Part shown: positions 51,501 to 60,000 of the stretch, piece after piece
Numbering within the stretch: the first letter of the stretch is position 1
Layout of the letters: each line of letters starts with the position of its first letter
From: Neocallimastix lanati (nom. inval.)
Lineage: Eukaryota > Neocallimastigomycota > Neocallimastigomycetes > Neocallimastigales > Neocallimastigaceae
Direction of reading: 5' to 3'
DNA length: 60,000 bases
Assembly: GCA_016946835.1 (NCBI GenBank)
Contig: JACVTC010000009.1
Coordinates: 1,570,001 to 1,630,000, forward strand
The notes under the pieces: model-generated
Databases searched by the model: none
Seen by the model: the letters and a program-made list of their open reading frames with translations, nothing else
What the model was told of the DNA's origin: nothing
Program-made: the position numbers and the translations under genes

Positions 51501-53132
51501 AATGAAATTTCTCAATCATCTTCGAGTAATTCTGATAGTGAAAGTTTAGAAAATTCAACAAAACATATTGTTAAATCTGTTAATGAGGATATAAAAGGTG
51601 TAGCAACAGAAACAAGTATCAAAAATCCAGCTAATAATATTATTGAAGAATCTTTCAAGAGTTCAACTCAAAATCAAAATGAGGAATATATCAAGAGTCC
51701 AGTTCAAAACCTAAATGAAGAATCCATGAAGACTTCAATTCAAAATCTAAATGAAGAGTTCATCAAACCTTTAACTGAAAATCCAAATGAAGATGTTTCT
51801 AGTCGTAGTAATGATACCTCTAGTATTGATGACGAATTAAGTAATACTAACAATGATAGTTATAATAATTCAGTTGAATCCACCTCAAAAATATTAAATA
51901 AAATAAATTCTTCAGTTGATGAAAAAGAAACAACATCAAAGAAAGAATCTCAAGAAGAAGAGATAATTGAAGAACCACTCAATCAAGAAGAAGCCATAAA
52001 ATATAATATTTTCAATATGAAACCTATAAAAATTGTTCAGGAATCAAAACCAATACAGAAAAATAATATAAATATAAATAAAACGATACTTCTTCGTCAA
52101 ATGAGTTCTGGTGTCTTAAAAAATAAAGATTCTAATTCCATATTAAAGAAGAAAAATTCATATGGTATTATTAAAAATAAAAATATTAATCCCTTTATAT
52201 TTGAAGAAATAGCTTCATTTCCAATAAAGTTTGATCAAAATCCATCAAATCAATTAAAAAATAAATTGTCTATCGATAGTAAGAAAAGTAAAGTTAGTTT
52301 CTGTGAAAGTAAAAATGAATATAGGGATATTGCTATTCAAAAGAAAAGTAGTAGTAATATAAATGTAAATATAAAGCGTATAAGTGCTTCAAGTAGTATG
52401 GCACCTTATATAGTAGAAAAATCATTAAATCAGACCACCATCTTAAGTGAATCGTCCATAAAGTTTGATAATTACAATACTACGGAATCATTTTCAATAT
52501 TGAAAGGAAATTTCAATGATGAAAGTACAGATCCTAATATTGAATATTCAGATAGTGAAATCATTAAACTCGATAGTCCAATAGTAGCAACCTTTGATCA
52601 TGAAATTCCTTCTATTTCATCTATTAATATTTCTTATGATACAGAAATGAATGAAGAACAAAATAATATCAATACATTTGAAAACCATCATATAATAAAT
52701 AATGGAAATGAATCTTCTGCTACCTTCTATCATAATGGTAAAACTAATAGTTTTGAAGAGGCTATAAATAAAAGATCAAGTAGCCCTATCTTACCTAATG
52801 AAAATATTAATAATAATGATGATAATGATGAAATAATTAATTTCTTTGAAAATCACTCCGATAATAAAACATCATCTTTTATTGTTTTCGATAAAGATGA
52901 TAATTTATCAAAAGAAGATTCATTATTTGAAAAAGAAACAACTCAAGATAATAGTTCAAAAACTGTTATTAAAGACTCTAATTTCAGTAAATTAAGAAAT
53001 GTTATAGAAACCTCCAATAATACAAAAAATAGTGATATCTATGAAAGTGAATATACCCAAAATTATCCATCTTCTACTACCAATGACATTAATAGTAACT
53101 ATACTCTATATTTTAATAATTTTTATATTTAA
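48591..53132 (+). CDS. Large intronless Ser/Asn-rich low-complexity protein (1513 aa)
   Basis: One open frame of 1513 codons from an ATG after an A-rich leader. The composition is dominated by Ser, Asn, Lys, Ile and Glu. No signal peptide, membrane segment or globular domain is recognised, so it is probably largely disordered. The N-terminus is basic (MRFKTLFKRFNSKKNDKK). Many SP/TP sites (SPK, SSPxSP, PTPTPPSS) could be targets of proline-directed kinases. Four tandem copies of a 72-residue unit occupy residues about 129-410. A more conserved-looking middle (about residues 545-680: NIFSYLFSKDKKKNKELKTI and LPRMYSERDRKVLS) could hold binding motifs. An (Asn-Ser)n run lies near 50740-50770. 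The C-terminal third is rich in acidic residues. It resembles regulatory or cytoskeleton-associated scaffold proteins only in composition; I do not recognise a family. Confidence 0.85.
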   Translation: MRFKTLFKRFNSKKNDKKQPLSPKTTSPPSINTQVIDCPIIIPEQDSAIFSNFKEYNTNANTSISSLSYSLPTSFPPSLPIAIKPVKQDNTVTQLSDFNEDSISSSQVTSKSSLSLKDSSYNPSRDNSQENITKNKTIISENIDPSNDIINNKTSSKIPNIQSVFNISLNDDTVIPSPTLTPSPSHKSSNYDSLMSIKSNQENITKNEAIKNKNMNSSNDIINNKIFSKVSKTKTVSSINSIDETVMSLPTPTPPSSHKSQNYDSLMSIKSNQENITKNETIKDKNINSSNDIINNKILSKVSKTQTDSSINSNDETVMSLPTPTPPSSHKSLNYDSLKSNQENIMKNETKNDNFSNDIISNKVLTNVPNIQTTQKMHSNSNDNPVITYSLNTNVNSIASPELSKTSGPKTLTSHKDNISNRGVDNIIRSLNNTNVPELKVKQLEKEIGNLQIHKNINNHNPGNALHSNNSNSNNTIKNKLEVNISPQEKLGTIAFDNYTRQKLYDSPSSPANLALTSQYSSSPLPSSKKKGNNIFSYLFSKDKKKNKELKTIYQHFSVMDTQSIQHDGLVMVEKQDNVIHDLWEQRNSDLNKRNNELYKNTSDRNLNQFKVQPSVQFSSLPRMYSERDRKVLSNSPGSDSPIALSITRPPRSPKYSLNCPERRRSYVNPEDYPMAYSPKSLNNLYFSSPKKSNDNKNFISMSNSIKSKFTDTFTNSNSNSNSNSNLKLNSSGVMNNRVKLGSLERHNPLNRQNTFTNYNIQSSNNINREINSKGIPAANINSPIYIEPVVKSPTYTSTSTSNSPSYTNLIVKSSLLTSNLQQFSPPKFEIRNESLKSNLHIDSDISTSSPKIARKIIYHSPVSCKPSPQEFLSSPLTKSDSSPISPKEARKSPSIISSKISPTVSPKSYISKNDDNVKETIISNVLPTQSNKEEEAISNDEEIKTEEKNENEIDESSHMPTQDSSKFNLNEISQSSSSNSDSESLENSTKHIVKSVNEDIKGVATETSIKNPANNIIEESFKSSTQNQNEEYIKSPVQNLNEESMKTSIQNLNEEFIKPLTENPNEDVSSRSNDTSSIDDELSNTNNDSYNNSVESTSKILNKINSSVDEKETTSKKESQEEEIIEEPLNQEEAIKYNIFNMKPIKIVQESKPIQKNNININKTILLRQMSSGVLKNKDSNSILKKKNSYGIIKNKNINPFIFEEIASFPIKFDQNPSNQLKNKLSIDSKKSKVSFCESKNEYRDIAIQKKSSSNINVNIKRISASSSMAPYIVEKSLNQTTILSESSIKFDNYNTTESFSILKGNFNDESTDPNIEYSDSEIIKLDSPIVATFDHEIPSISSINISYDTEMNEEQNNINTFENHHIINNGNESSATFYHNGKTNSFEEAINKRSSSPILPNENINNNDDNDEIINFFENHSDNKTSSFIVFDKDDNLSKEDSLFEKETTQDNSSKTVIKDSNFSKLRNVIETSNNTKNSDIYESEYTQNYPSSTTNDINSNYTLYFNNFYI
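48975..49820 (+). repeat. Four tandem 216-bp (72-residue) coding repeats
   Basis: CAAGAAAATATTA recurs at 48975, 49191, 49407 and 49614. The periods are 216, 216 and 207 nt. Each unit encodes NQENITKNE, then SSNDIINNK, KVSKT, a PTPTPPSSHKS block and NYDSLMSIKS. Units 2 and 3 are nearly identical in DNA; units 1 and 4 are more divergent. Confidence 0.93.
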
Positions 53133-53487
53133 AAGATAATATATATATATATTTTATATGTACATTTATATATTTATTATTTTTATTTAATTATTTATTT
53201 ATTTATTTTTTTTTTTTTCTATTCTTTTTTTCCCTATTATTATAATATATTCAAAATAATAATTTTAATCATTTTATTTATCCTTATCTTTATCCTTATC
53301 CTAATATATGAATTAACCTTTAACCGTTAAACATCAATCATCATGACACACCCTTTGTTATTATGACAATTATTATTATTATTATTTTATTATATTTAGT
53401 ATTAAAAATGAAATATAATTAAATAGGAATATAAAATTAAAATTAAAATTAAAATTAAAAAAAAAAAAAAAAAAAAATAAGAAACAA

Positions 53488-53518
<31 letters not shown>

Positions 53519-53639
53519 GATAAGAAGTAAAAGTATACTAAAATAAAATAGTAATAAAAGATAAAAAAAAAAAAAAAAAAAAAAAAAAATAGAAAATAGA
53601 AAATAGAAAATAGAATATGGTAAATATATAGTGAAAAAA

Positions 53640-54022
53640 AAAGATTAGGTTCATTGGAAAAGAAAAAAGAAAAATTACAAAAGCATAAAAAAAAAAGTAT
53701 AGTAAAGGTTTTAATGATGATTGGGGGTAAAAACCTTATTTTTTTTATTTTTATTTTATTATTATTAAAATATGAAATCTATTAGATATTATATATAATA
53801 TATTTATATATGTGTAATAATCATTGATTTTTCAATATCTTACCTAAATAAATTTATATTATATATATTATATAGTTTTATAAAAAATTAAATATATATA
53901 TATTCATATAAAAAAAAAGAAAAACCGTCAAAAATAAATTTCAATATATATATTTTTTAAAATAAAATATAATATTGAAAGTTTTAACGTTTATAACGTT
54001 ATTTATATTTATACTTTTCAAG

Positions 54023-54054
<32 letters not shown>

Positions 54055-54178
54055 TTCAATATTTTCAAAATATCAATAAAAATATTGGATATATATACGA
54101 CAATGATAAAAAAATTTTTTATCAAATCATTATTATAAAAACAAATTATAATGTAATAAAATATTTTAAATACAATAG

Positions 54179-54214
<36 letters not shown>

Positions 54215-54643
54215 AAAATTAACATCATCATAATAAAAAGTATAGTTGTAGTTTTAATGATGACTGGGAAAATATATATATATATATATATATTTTTTTT
54301 TTTTAATAAAATATAAATTTGATTATATAAATAATCATTGACTTCTTCATTTCATCCCCAAAATAATTCATAATATATATATTATATATATTTTTAAAAA
54401 TTTATAAAAAATTAAAAATTACACAAAAAATATTATAATTTTTACACAAGAATATTAGAATTTATATTTATATATATTATATATATTAAATATTATATAT
54501 ATATATATAAACATCACAAAAATAAATATATTTCAATATATATATTTAAAAATTATTTTTAAAATAAAATAAAATATTGACAGTTAATAACGTTAATAAA
54601 TGTTATATATATATATATATATTAATTTATGCTTTTCTAATTT

Positions 54644-54676
<33 letters not shown>

Positions 54677-54790
54677 CAATAGTTTCGAAATATGAAAAAT
54701 AAAATAAATAAATAAATATATGACGACGACAATTTAACAATCTATTATTATAATGTAATAAAATATAATTAGCATTAAATATTAAATATT
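53640..54790. repeat. Degenerate direct duplication, period about 545 bp
   Basis: Corresponding landmarks occur in the same order in both halves. AGTATAGTAAAGGTTTTAATGA (about 53696) pairs with AGTATAGTTGTAGTTTTAATGA (about 54239). ATAATCATTGA plus a TTC-rich block pairs near 53817 and 54342. CAAAAATAAAT-TTTCAATATATATA pairs near 53929 and 54515. TAACGTT pairs near 53986 and 54587. A poly(A) plus TTCAATA block pairs near 54043 and 54652, and TATTATAATGTAATAAAATAT near 54145 and 54743. Neither copy has an open frame. It is an old local duplication or two copies of a non-coding element. Confidence 0.82.
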
Positions 54791-55071
54791 TTAATAATTA
54801 TAATAATAGTAATAATAATAATAAAAGAATAAATAAATAAATAAAAATAACAAATAAATAGTAATAATAATAAATTAAAGTTATTTCAAATGACAATTTA
54901 TATCTATCTTTTTAATGATTTCTCAATATATATATATATTTTAAATATTATAATTAATAAGTACATTAATTAAATAATTAATTTATATATACATATTTAT
55001 AAAATATGGTAGAAATAATTAAATTAGATATTATTATTAAATACTAATAAATAATAATAAAAACTAAAAAA

Positions 55072-55115
<44 letters not shown>

Positions 55116-55983
55116 ATCAATATTTTAAATTTAGTCATTAAATAATAATATTGTTTGTTATTATTAAATGATAATAATTCTAATAGTATAAACACTATAG
55201 TGTTGATCATTGTAAGGTTTATATATTTAGAAATCAATATTAACATGATAAGTTTTATTAATATTAATAATAATTATATATATATATATATAAATAATTT
55301 GAAGATGGAAAATAAAACAGAATCAATAAATGACAATAAGTTATCAATTATAAAGTAATATAAAAAAGTAGCTAAGATACACATGAGAAAAATCTATATA
55401 AATTGTAGTAATAGTATTTATATATATATATATATATAATATAAACTTCAGAATATTTAAATATTTAAATTTTCTGAAATAATAATATTAATAAAAAAAA
55501 AAAAAAAAAAAAGAAAAAGAAAAAAAAAAGTAATAATAATAGTTTTTTTTTTTATATTAGATTTAGATTAAGTTTAAATAAAATGAAATAACATAAAATA
55601 ACATAAAATAAAAATAAAAAGATAACAAAATTAAAAAAAAAAAAATTTTTTTTTTTTTCTTCTTTATTATAGTTGTATAAAAAAAAAAAATTAGAATATA
55701 TTTACTTTATTGATTAGATATTGTTTTAAAGTCATCATTCTCTCTTTACAAAGAAAGAATAAATCATAACAAAAAATAAAAAAAAAAAAAAATAAAATAA
55801 TAAAAAATAAATAAATAAATAAATGAACAAATAAAATTTGTGAAATTAAAAATATTTAATAATATTCCGTTGTATGGTTTTTATAATTATTATTGTTGTT
55901 GTTGCTGTTGTTGTTGTTCTTCCTACTGTTCTAGTTATTATTACATATTATATATAATCATATTATTTAATTATAATACTCAA

Positions 55984-55997
55984 ATAATAATAATAAC

Positions 55998-56081
<84 letters not shown>
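55984..56081. repeat. (TAA)n microsatellite
   Basis: About 30 units with one TAACAA interruption near the left end. Confidence 0.95.
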
Positions 56082-56082
<1 letters not shown>

Positions 56083-56417
56083 TAGATATAAAAATTTTTA
56101 TTTTATAAATAAATTTCTAAATAAACAAATATATTTATATAAATCATATTTATTTATTTAAATTATAATAATTCATGTATATATCTAAATGAATAACTAG
56201 GCATTTATTTATTTACATTTTTTTTTTTTTTTAATCTCTGTATTTATATTTCTTTAATTATTACTTATATTCTCTTTTTCTTCCTTTCAAAAATAAATAA
56301 ATAAATATATATATATATAATATAAAATAAAAAAAAAAAATTACAATTAAATTAAAAGTAATAATTATATAATAATTTAAATATTGAATTTTAAATAAAA
56401 CTATTTTTTATTTTATT

Positions 56418-56454
<37 letters not shown>

Positions 56455-56617
56455 AAAAAAAATAGTAATTAGGAATATTATATCTTTAATTCTCTATTAA
56501 TATTTTTGAACCATATTGATATATTTTTAAAATTTAAAATATTTAATATATATCTAATATATATATCTATTTTTTTTTTTTTCTATTATCTCTATTCTAT
56601 TTCTATTAATTTATAGT

Positions 56618-57805
56618 TTAATAATGTATAGTATTTTGTCTTATCTCTTTAATAACTGATGGTAAATTAACTATTTTATCGTATAAATCCGTATAATTTA
56701 TGGTCTTAAAAGATAAAAATCCATAAATGTAAATAAATAGTAAGGCACCCTGAGTTAACGGTAAACAATAATGTAAATTCATCATAACTAAAAGAGAATA
56801 TGGTATTAAGAGAAGTGTATATATAACTGAAAGTTGTACTACCATTGCTATATTGGCTTGTGGACTAATTAATGTTCCAATGACTCCAATAGTGAATAAA
56901 ACAAAATTTGTTAGAGAAATTTTATTTAAATTATTAATTCGCTCGATAAAAGTCTTTCCTATCACTTTTCCGTTAAGTCCATACGTCTTTTCTAAATAAG
57001 TTTTAAGGAAACTAAATGAACTAAGCATTCCATTAAAGAAAATAACAACAATACCATTTAAAAATAATAAAAATATTGGAATATGTTCTTCTCTTATTCC
57101 AAATTGTTCAAATATAAGTTCTAAAATTGGTGAAAAATCAGGTATAGATACTAATGCTTTTCCTATTCCAAAAATTAATATTGGACTTATAATGGTTTGA
57201 ATAAGTGTGAAAAATACTGTTTTTTTAAATATCCAAAAAATACCTATTTTCTGATCTTCTTCTTTGGTTACATCTCCAATCATTTCCTTTTTATCTTTGT
57301 CAGTTTTTGGAGATGAATTATTGTTTTGAGGTGACTTATTATTTGAATCATTATTTTCTTCATCTAAATCTTTAAGAACATTTTTATTTTTTGCTTTATT
57401 CTTATTTTTATCAAATGATTTATTACCTTTGTCTTTTTCTATAGATTTATCCATTGATTTATTACTTTTATTTTCTTCTATTGATTTATCCATTGATTTA
57501 TTACCTTCATTTTCTTCCATAGATTTATTTATTGATTTATTACCTTTATTTTCTTCCATTGATTTATTTATTGATTTATTACCTTTATTTTCTTCTATTG
57601 ATTTATCTATTGATTTATTACTTTTATTTTCTTCCATAGATTTATCCATTGATTTATTACCTTTATTTTCTTCCATAGATTTATTAATTGATTTATTACC
57701 TTCTTCTTTCACTATAGATTTATCAAAATTTTTATCATCTTCATCTTTTTCTATTGATTTATCAATGGATTTATTTTTTTTATTTTTATTACGGTTATTT
57801 GTCAT
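56618..57805 (-). CDS. Membrane protein with a 13-residue repeat N-terminal region (395 aa)
   Basis: Single-exon frame from an ATG at 57805 to a TAA at 56618. Residues 1-185 are hydrophilic: a Lys/Asn-rich start, about seven copies of a 13-residue unit (NKS[IM][DN]KS[IM]EENKG), then an Asn/Lys-rich linker. From residue about 186 there are about five hydrophobic segments: VFFTLIQTIISPILIFGIG, IPIFLLFLNGIVVIFFNG, LTNFVLFTIGVIGTLI, MVVQLSVIYTLLLIPYSLLV and GALLFIYIYGFLSF, with a short soluble loop containing EKTYGLNGKVIGKTF. I do not recognise the membrane domain family. A channel, transporter or membrane-scaffold role is possible but unsupported. The repeat half is likely disordered and cytosolic. 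An open frame on the opposite strand across the repeats is a by-product of the repeat sequence. Confidence 0.85.
   Translation of the reverse strand: MTNNRNKNKKNKSIDKSIEKDEDDKNFDKSIVKEEGNKSINKSMEENKGNKSMDKSMEENKSNKSIDKSIEENKGNKSINKSMEENKGNKSINKSMEENEGNKSMDKSIEENKSNKSMDKSIEKDKGNKSFDKNKNKAKNKNVLKDLDEENNDSNNKSPQNNNSSPKTDKDKKEMIGDVTKEEDQKIGIFWIFKKTVFFTLIQTIISPILIFGIGKALVSIPDFSPILELIFEQFGIREEHIPIFLLFLNGIVVIFFNGMLSSFSFLKTYLEKTYGLNGKVIGKTFIERINNLNKISLTNFVLFTIGVIGTLISPQANIAMVVQLSVIYTLLLIPYSLLVMMNLHYCLPLTQGALLFIYIYGFLSFKTINYTDLYDKIVNLPSVIKEIRQNTIHY
57420..57715 (-). repeat. 39-bp coding minisatellite (13-residue repeat)
   Basis: Read on the + strand the unit is a GATTTATTACCTTTATTTTC block followed by TTCCATAGATTTATC/T. 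About seven in-frame units encode NKSxxKSxEENKG. Variation is confined to a few codons (Ile/Met, Asp/Asn, Gly/Ser). Confidence 0.92.
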
Positions 57806-60000
57806 TATGAAATAATTAATATTCTGATTTAAATTTTTATGTATATATGTATATGTGTGTAAATAATAGCAAAAAAAAAAATAGAAAAATGGAATATAAA
57901 ATATTAAAAAATAAAAAATTATTTAAATATAGATTGTTCTATTTCTTATTATATAATAAATACTTTTATTTATAATTTTTGATATGAATATGTAAAATGC
58001 AGTATGTATACATTTTTTAAATTTCAAAATTTAATTGTATTGAATAAAAATAATTTTATGTAGAATTATTAAAATATTAAAAATATTTAAAATTAAAAAT
58101 ACAAATACATTTTAAGTCATAATACAAATTTTTTTGAATCAAAAATAATTAATAAAAGTATTATTAGAATTTTCTATATTATTATTATTTTATTACTTAT
58201 TTATTTCCTTTTTATTTTCCTTTATTTGTTTTTATTTTTTATTTTTTTGTTTTTAAAATAGAATATATATTATATCAATTTGATAAAAAGTTATTAGATA
58301 TATATATTATATATTATATAAATATTAATTTTTATATTATTATTATCCTTTTTTCTTTTTTTCTTTCTTTTTTTTTTTTTTAGAATACTACTTTTTATTA
58401 AAAAAAAAATTCTAAATGAAATATAAATAAGTAAAGATAGATTTATTAAAATAATTTTTTAGTAATATTACACATAATTAATATAATAATTTAACTATTA
58501 AATATTCTATAATATTACAATACAGATAATTGATTCAATAATCAATTAATATAATATGTGTATCATTTAAAGCTTTAATACCAAAAACATATTTAAATTA
58601 AATCATGTTAATAAAAAAATTTTTAATTAAAAACTTAATTATAAGATATACACAATAAAAGATTTAAAATGATAATAAATATATACATATTAATATTAAA
58701 AAAAAAAAATATATATATATATAATAATAATAAAGGACTTAAAGTAAAATAACTATGATTTAAAGTCAAATTTAAAATATGAAATGAATCAATCAAAAAA
58801 ATATAGTTATAATTAATAGATTATATATATAATCTATTATTGGTACTGTAGAATTTTTATTTAAATGTAATGATTATATTTAAACAAAAAGAAACAAAAA
58901 AAAATAAATAAATAAAAATATATAAAAAATATAATTCTCATAAATAAGTTTTAAAAAATTATAAATAGATAATAAATATATATTATGTTTGATTTAGAGA
59001 ACTTAATTATTTCTACCCTACATTTGATAAATACAATTATTAATAATCTTTCTGAAAAAATTGTTTTACTTTTAAAACTTTTAATATTTACATATCAATA
59101 TCAAAGAAAAACAAAAAAAAAAAAATAATAATAATATTAAAATATTGAATAATGTACAAATCTTTATATAAATAGAGATATATATTTTATTTAATTACAT
59201 ATATTATATATTAATTTTAATCAATGATTAATCATAAATATTAATTCAAAAAAAAAAAAAAAAAAAAAAATTATATATATATATATATCTTACTAAATGA
59301 TAAAGTTAATTATGTCAATAATAAATATAAATTTTTATAACATATATAATGAAAACTAATTTATAAATGTTATGTTTTATATATATTATATATATATATT
59401 AATATATAAAATTTCTTTTTTCTTTTTATTTTTTATTTTGTTTTATTTTATTTTACTTTATTTTATTTTACTTTATTTTTTTTATTTATATTTTTATTTT
59501 ATTTTTATTTTTGTTTTTGTTTTTATTTTGTTTTAATATCTCTTATAATTATTTTTAGATCAAAATAATATATAAAAATTGTTATGACATTTAATTAATG
59601 AAATTTTAATAAAAAAATATAAATTAAAATAATCTTTATCAGCAATATTTAAAATTTAATTGATTAATTCCTTATTTAAATATTTACTTTAATTTTATTA
59701 TATTGTGATACCAAATTTTTTTTTTTTTTTATTATGTATTATTTTTATTATGTATTATTATTATTATTAATTATTATTTCTTTATTTTTATTTATATATA
59801 AAAATTATAAATATGAAAAAATTAAGATTCATATTAATATATATAACATAGCATAATCTAACAATTACAAATTATTGATAAATTGTTAATATACAAAAAT
59901 TGGTTCTTTGAATTATCAGTGTATTATACCCAATAAATTAATTCTAAATTAAATTAAAAATAAAAATCCATAATTAAAATTTTTTTTTTCAATAATTATT
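57806..60000. other. AT-rich DNA to the right window edge
   Basis: A/T-rich sequence with TA runs, TTTTA repeats near 59430-59535, a poly(A) tract near 59248-59270 and no supported gene on either strand. A gene running beyond the right edge cannot be excluded, but no exon-like segment with a splice site was found. Confidence 0.6.

Larger units (their letters stand above)
53133..56617. other. AT-rich intergenic DNA with a duplicated block
   Basis: Apart from the direct duplication (53640-54790) and the TAA array (55984-56081), this holds homopolymers (A-tracts near 53458-53477, 53562-53589, 54186-54213 and 55075-55112; a T-tract near 56425-56450). A more mixed stretch lies at about 53280-53360, just after the large Ser/Asn-rich gene. 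A short CAA/CAG run on the reverse strand (about 55892-55921) is too short to call coding. Confidence 0.65.

Noticed and set aside
55890-55925. CAA/CAG run on the reverse strand suggesting poly-Gln
   Set aside because: Only about eight codons are open, with stops on both sides and no splice-supported extension.
57429-57815. 128-codon + strand open frame of Ser-Ile-Asp-Leu repeats
   Set aside because: It lies exactly antisense to the 13-residue repeat of the membrane protein and is a by-product of the 39-bp unit.

Overview
The window looks like nuclear DNA of an extremely AT-rich fungus, most likely an anaerobic gut fungus (Neocallimastigomycota). The evidence is: intergenic DNA made almost only of A/T with long poly(A), poly(T), TTA and AAATAAT tracts; short GT...AG introns; a fungal-type CHO2 phospholipid methyltransferase; Asn/Lys/Glu-rich proteins; a large secreted Cys-module protein resembling gut-fungal scaffoldins; and a broken jacalin-lectin gene. 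The lineage is inferred from composition and gene content, not from a database match.

Layout. 1-426 (-) is the 5' part of a ZIP zinc-transporter gene cut by the window edge; 3611-4717 (-) is a complete close paralogue, so this is a tandem pair. Between them, 1592-1783 (+) is an orphan 3'-terminal piece of large-subunit rRNA. 7325-12207 (-) is a ten-exon CHO2 gene whose exons join in frame to 990 codons. 12208-20226 is an 8 kb gene-poor repeat region. 20227-22722 (-) and 22966-30407 (-) are two leucine-rich-repeat (LRR) genes in which nearly every 69-nt exon encodes exactly one LRR and every intron is in phase 2; the larger one (23 exons, 962 aa) ends in a long acidic repeat tail. 30408-35014 is a divergent intergenic region holding an unusual inverted array of a 15-bp motif. 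35015-41557 (+) is a ten-exon gene for a 1676-aa secreted, Cys-rich modular protein with a signal peptide and hydrophobic C-terminus, with phase-1 introns between modules. 42652-43321 (-) is a jacalin-lectin/nuclease-fold pseudogene. 43322-48590 is microsatellite-dominated. 48591-53132 (+) is an intronless Ser/Asn-rich 1513-aa protein. 53133-56617 is intergenic with a roughly 545-bp degenerate direct duplication. 56618-57805 (-) is a membrane protein with a 13-residue repeat N-terminal half. The rest is AT-rich and shows no gene.

The genes do not form an obvious pathway. The window is best read as a set of eukaryotic genes in repeat-rich DNA, several of which (ZIP pair, LRR genes, secreted module protein, repeat proteins) show duplication at gene, exon or sub-exon scale. 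Exon models were built by hand from splice sites, reading phase and repeat periodicity; the fact that all three multi-exon models close in frame is the main support for them.
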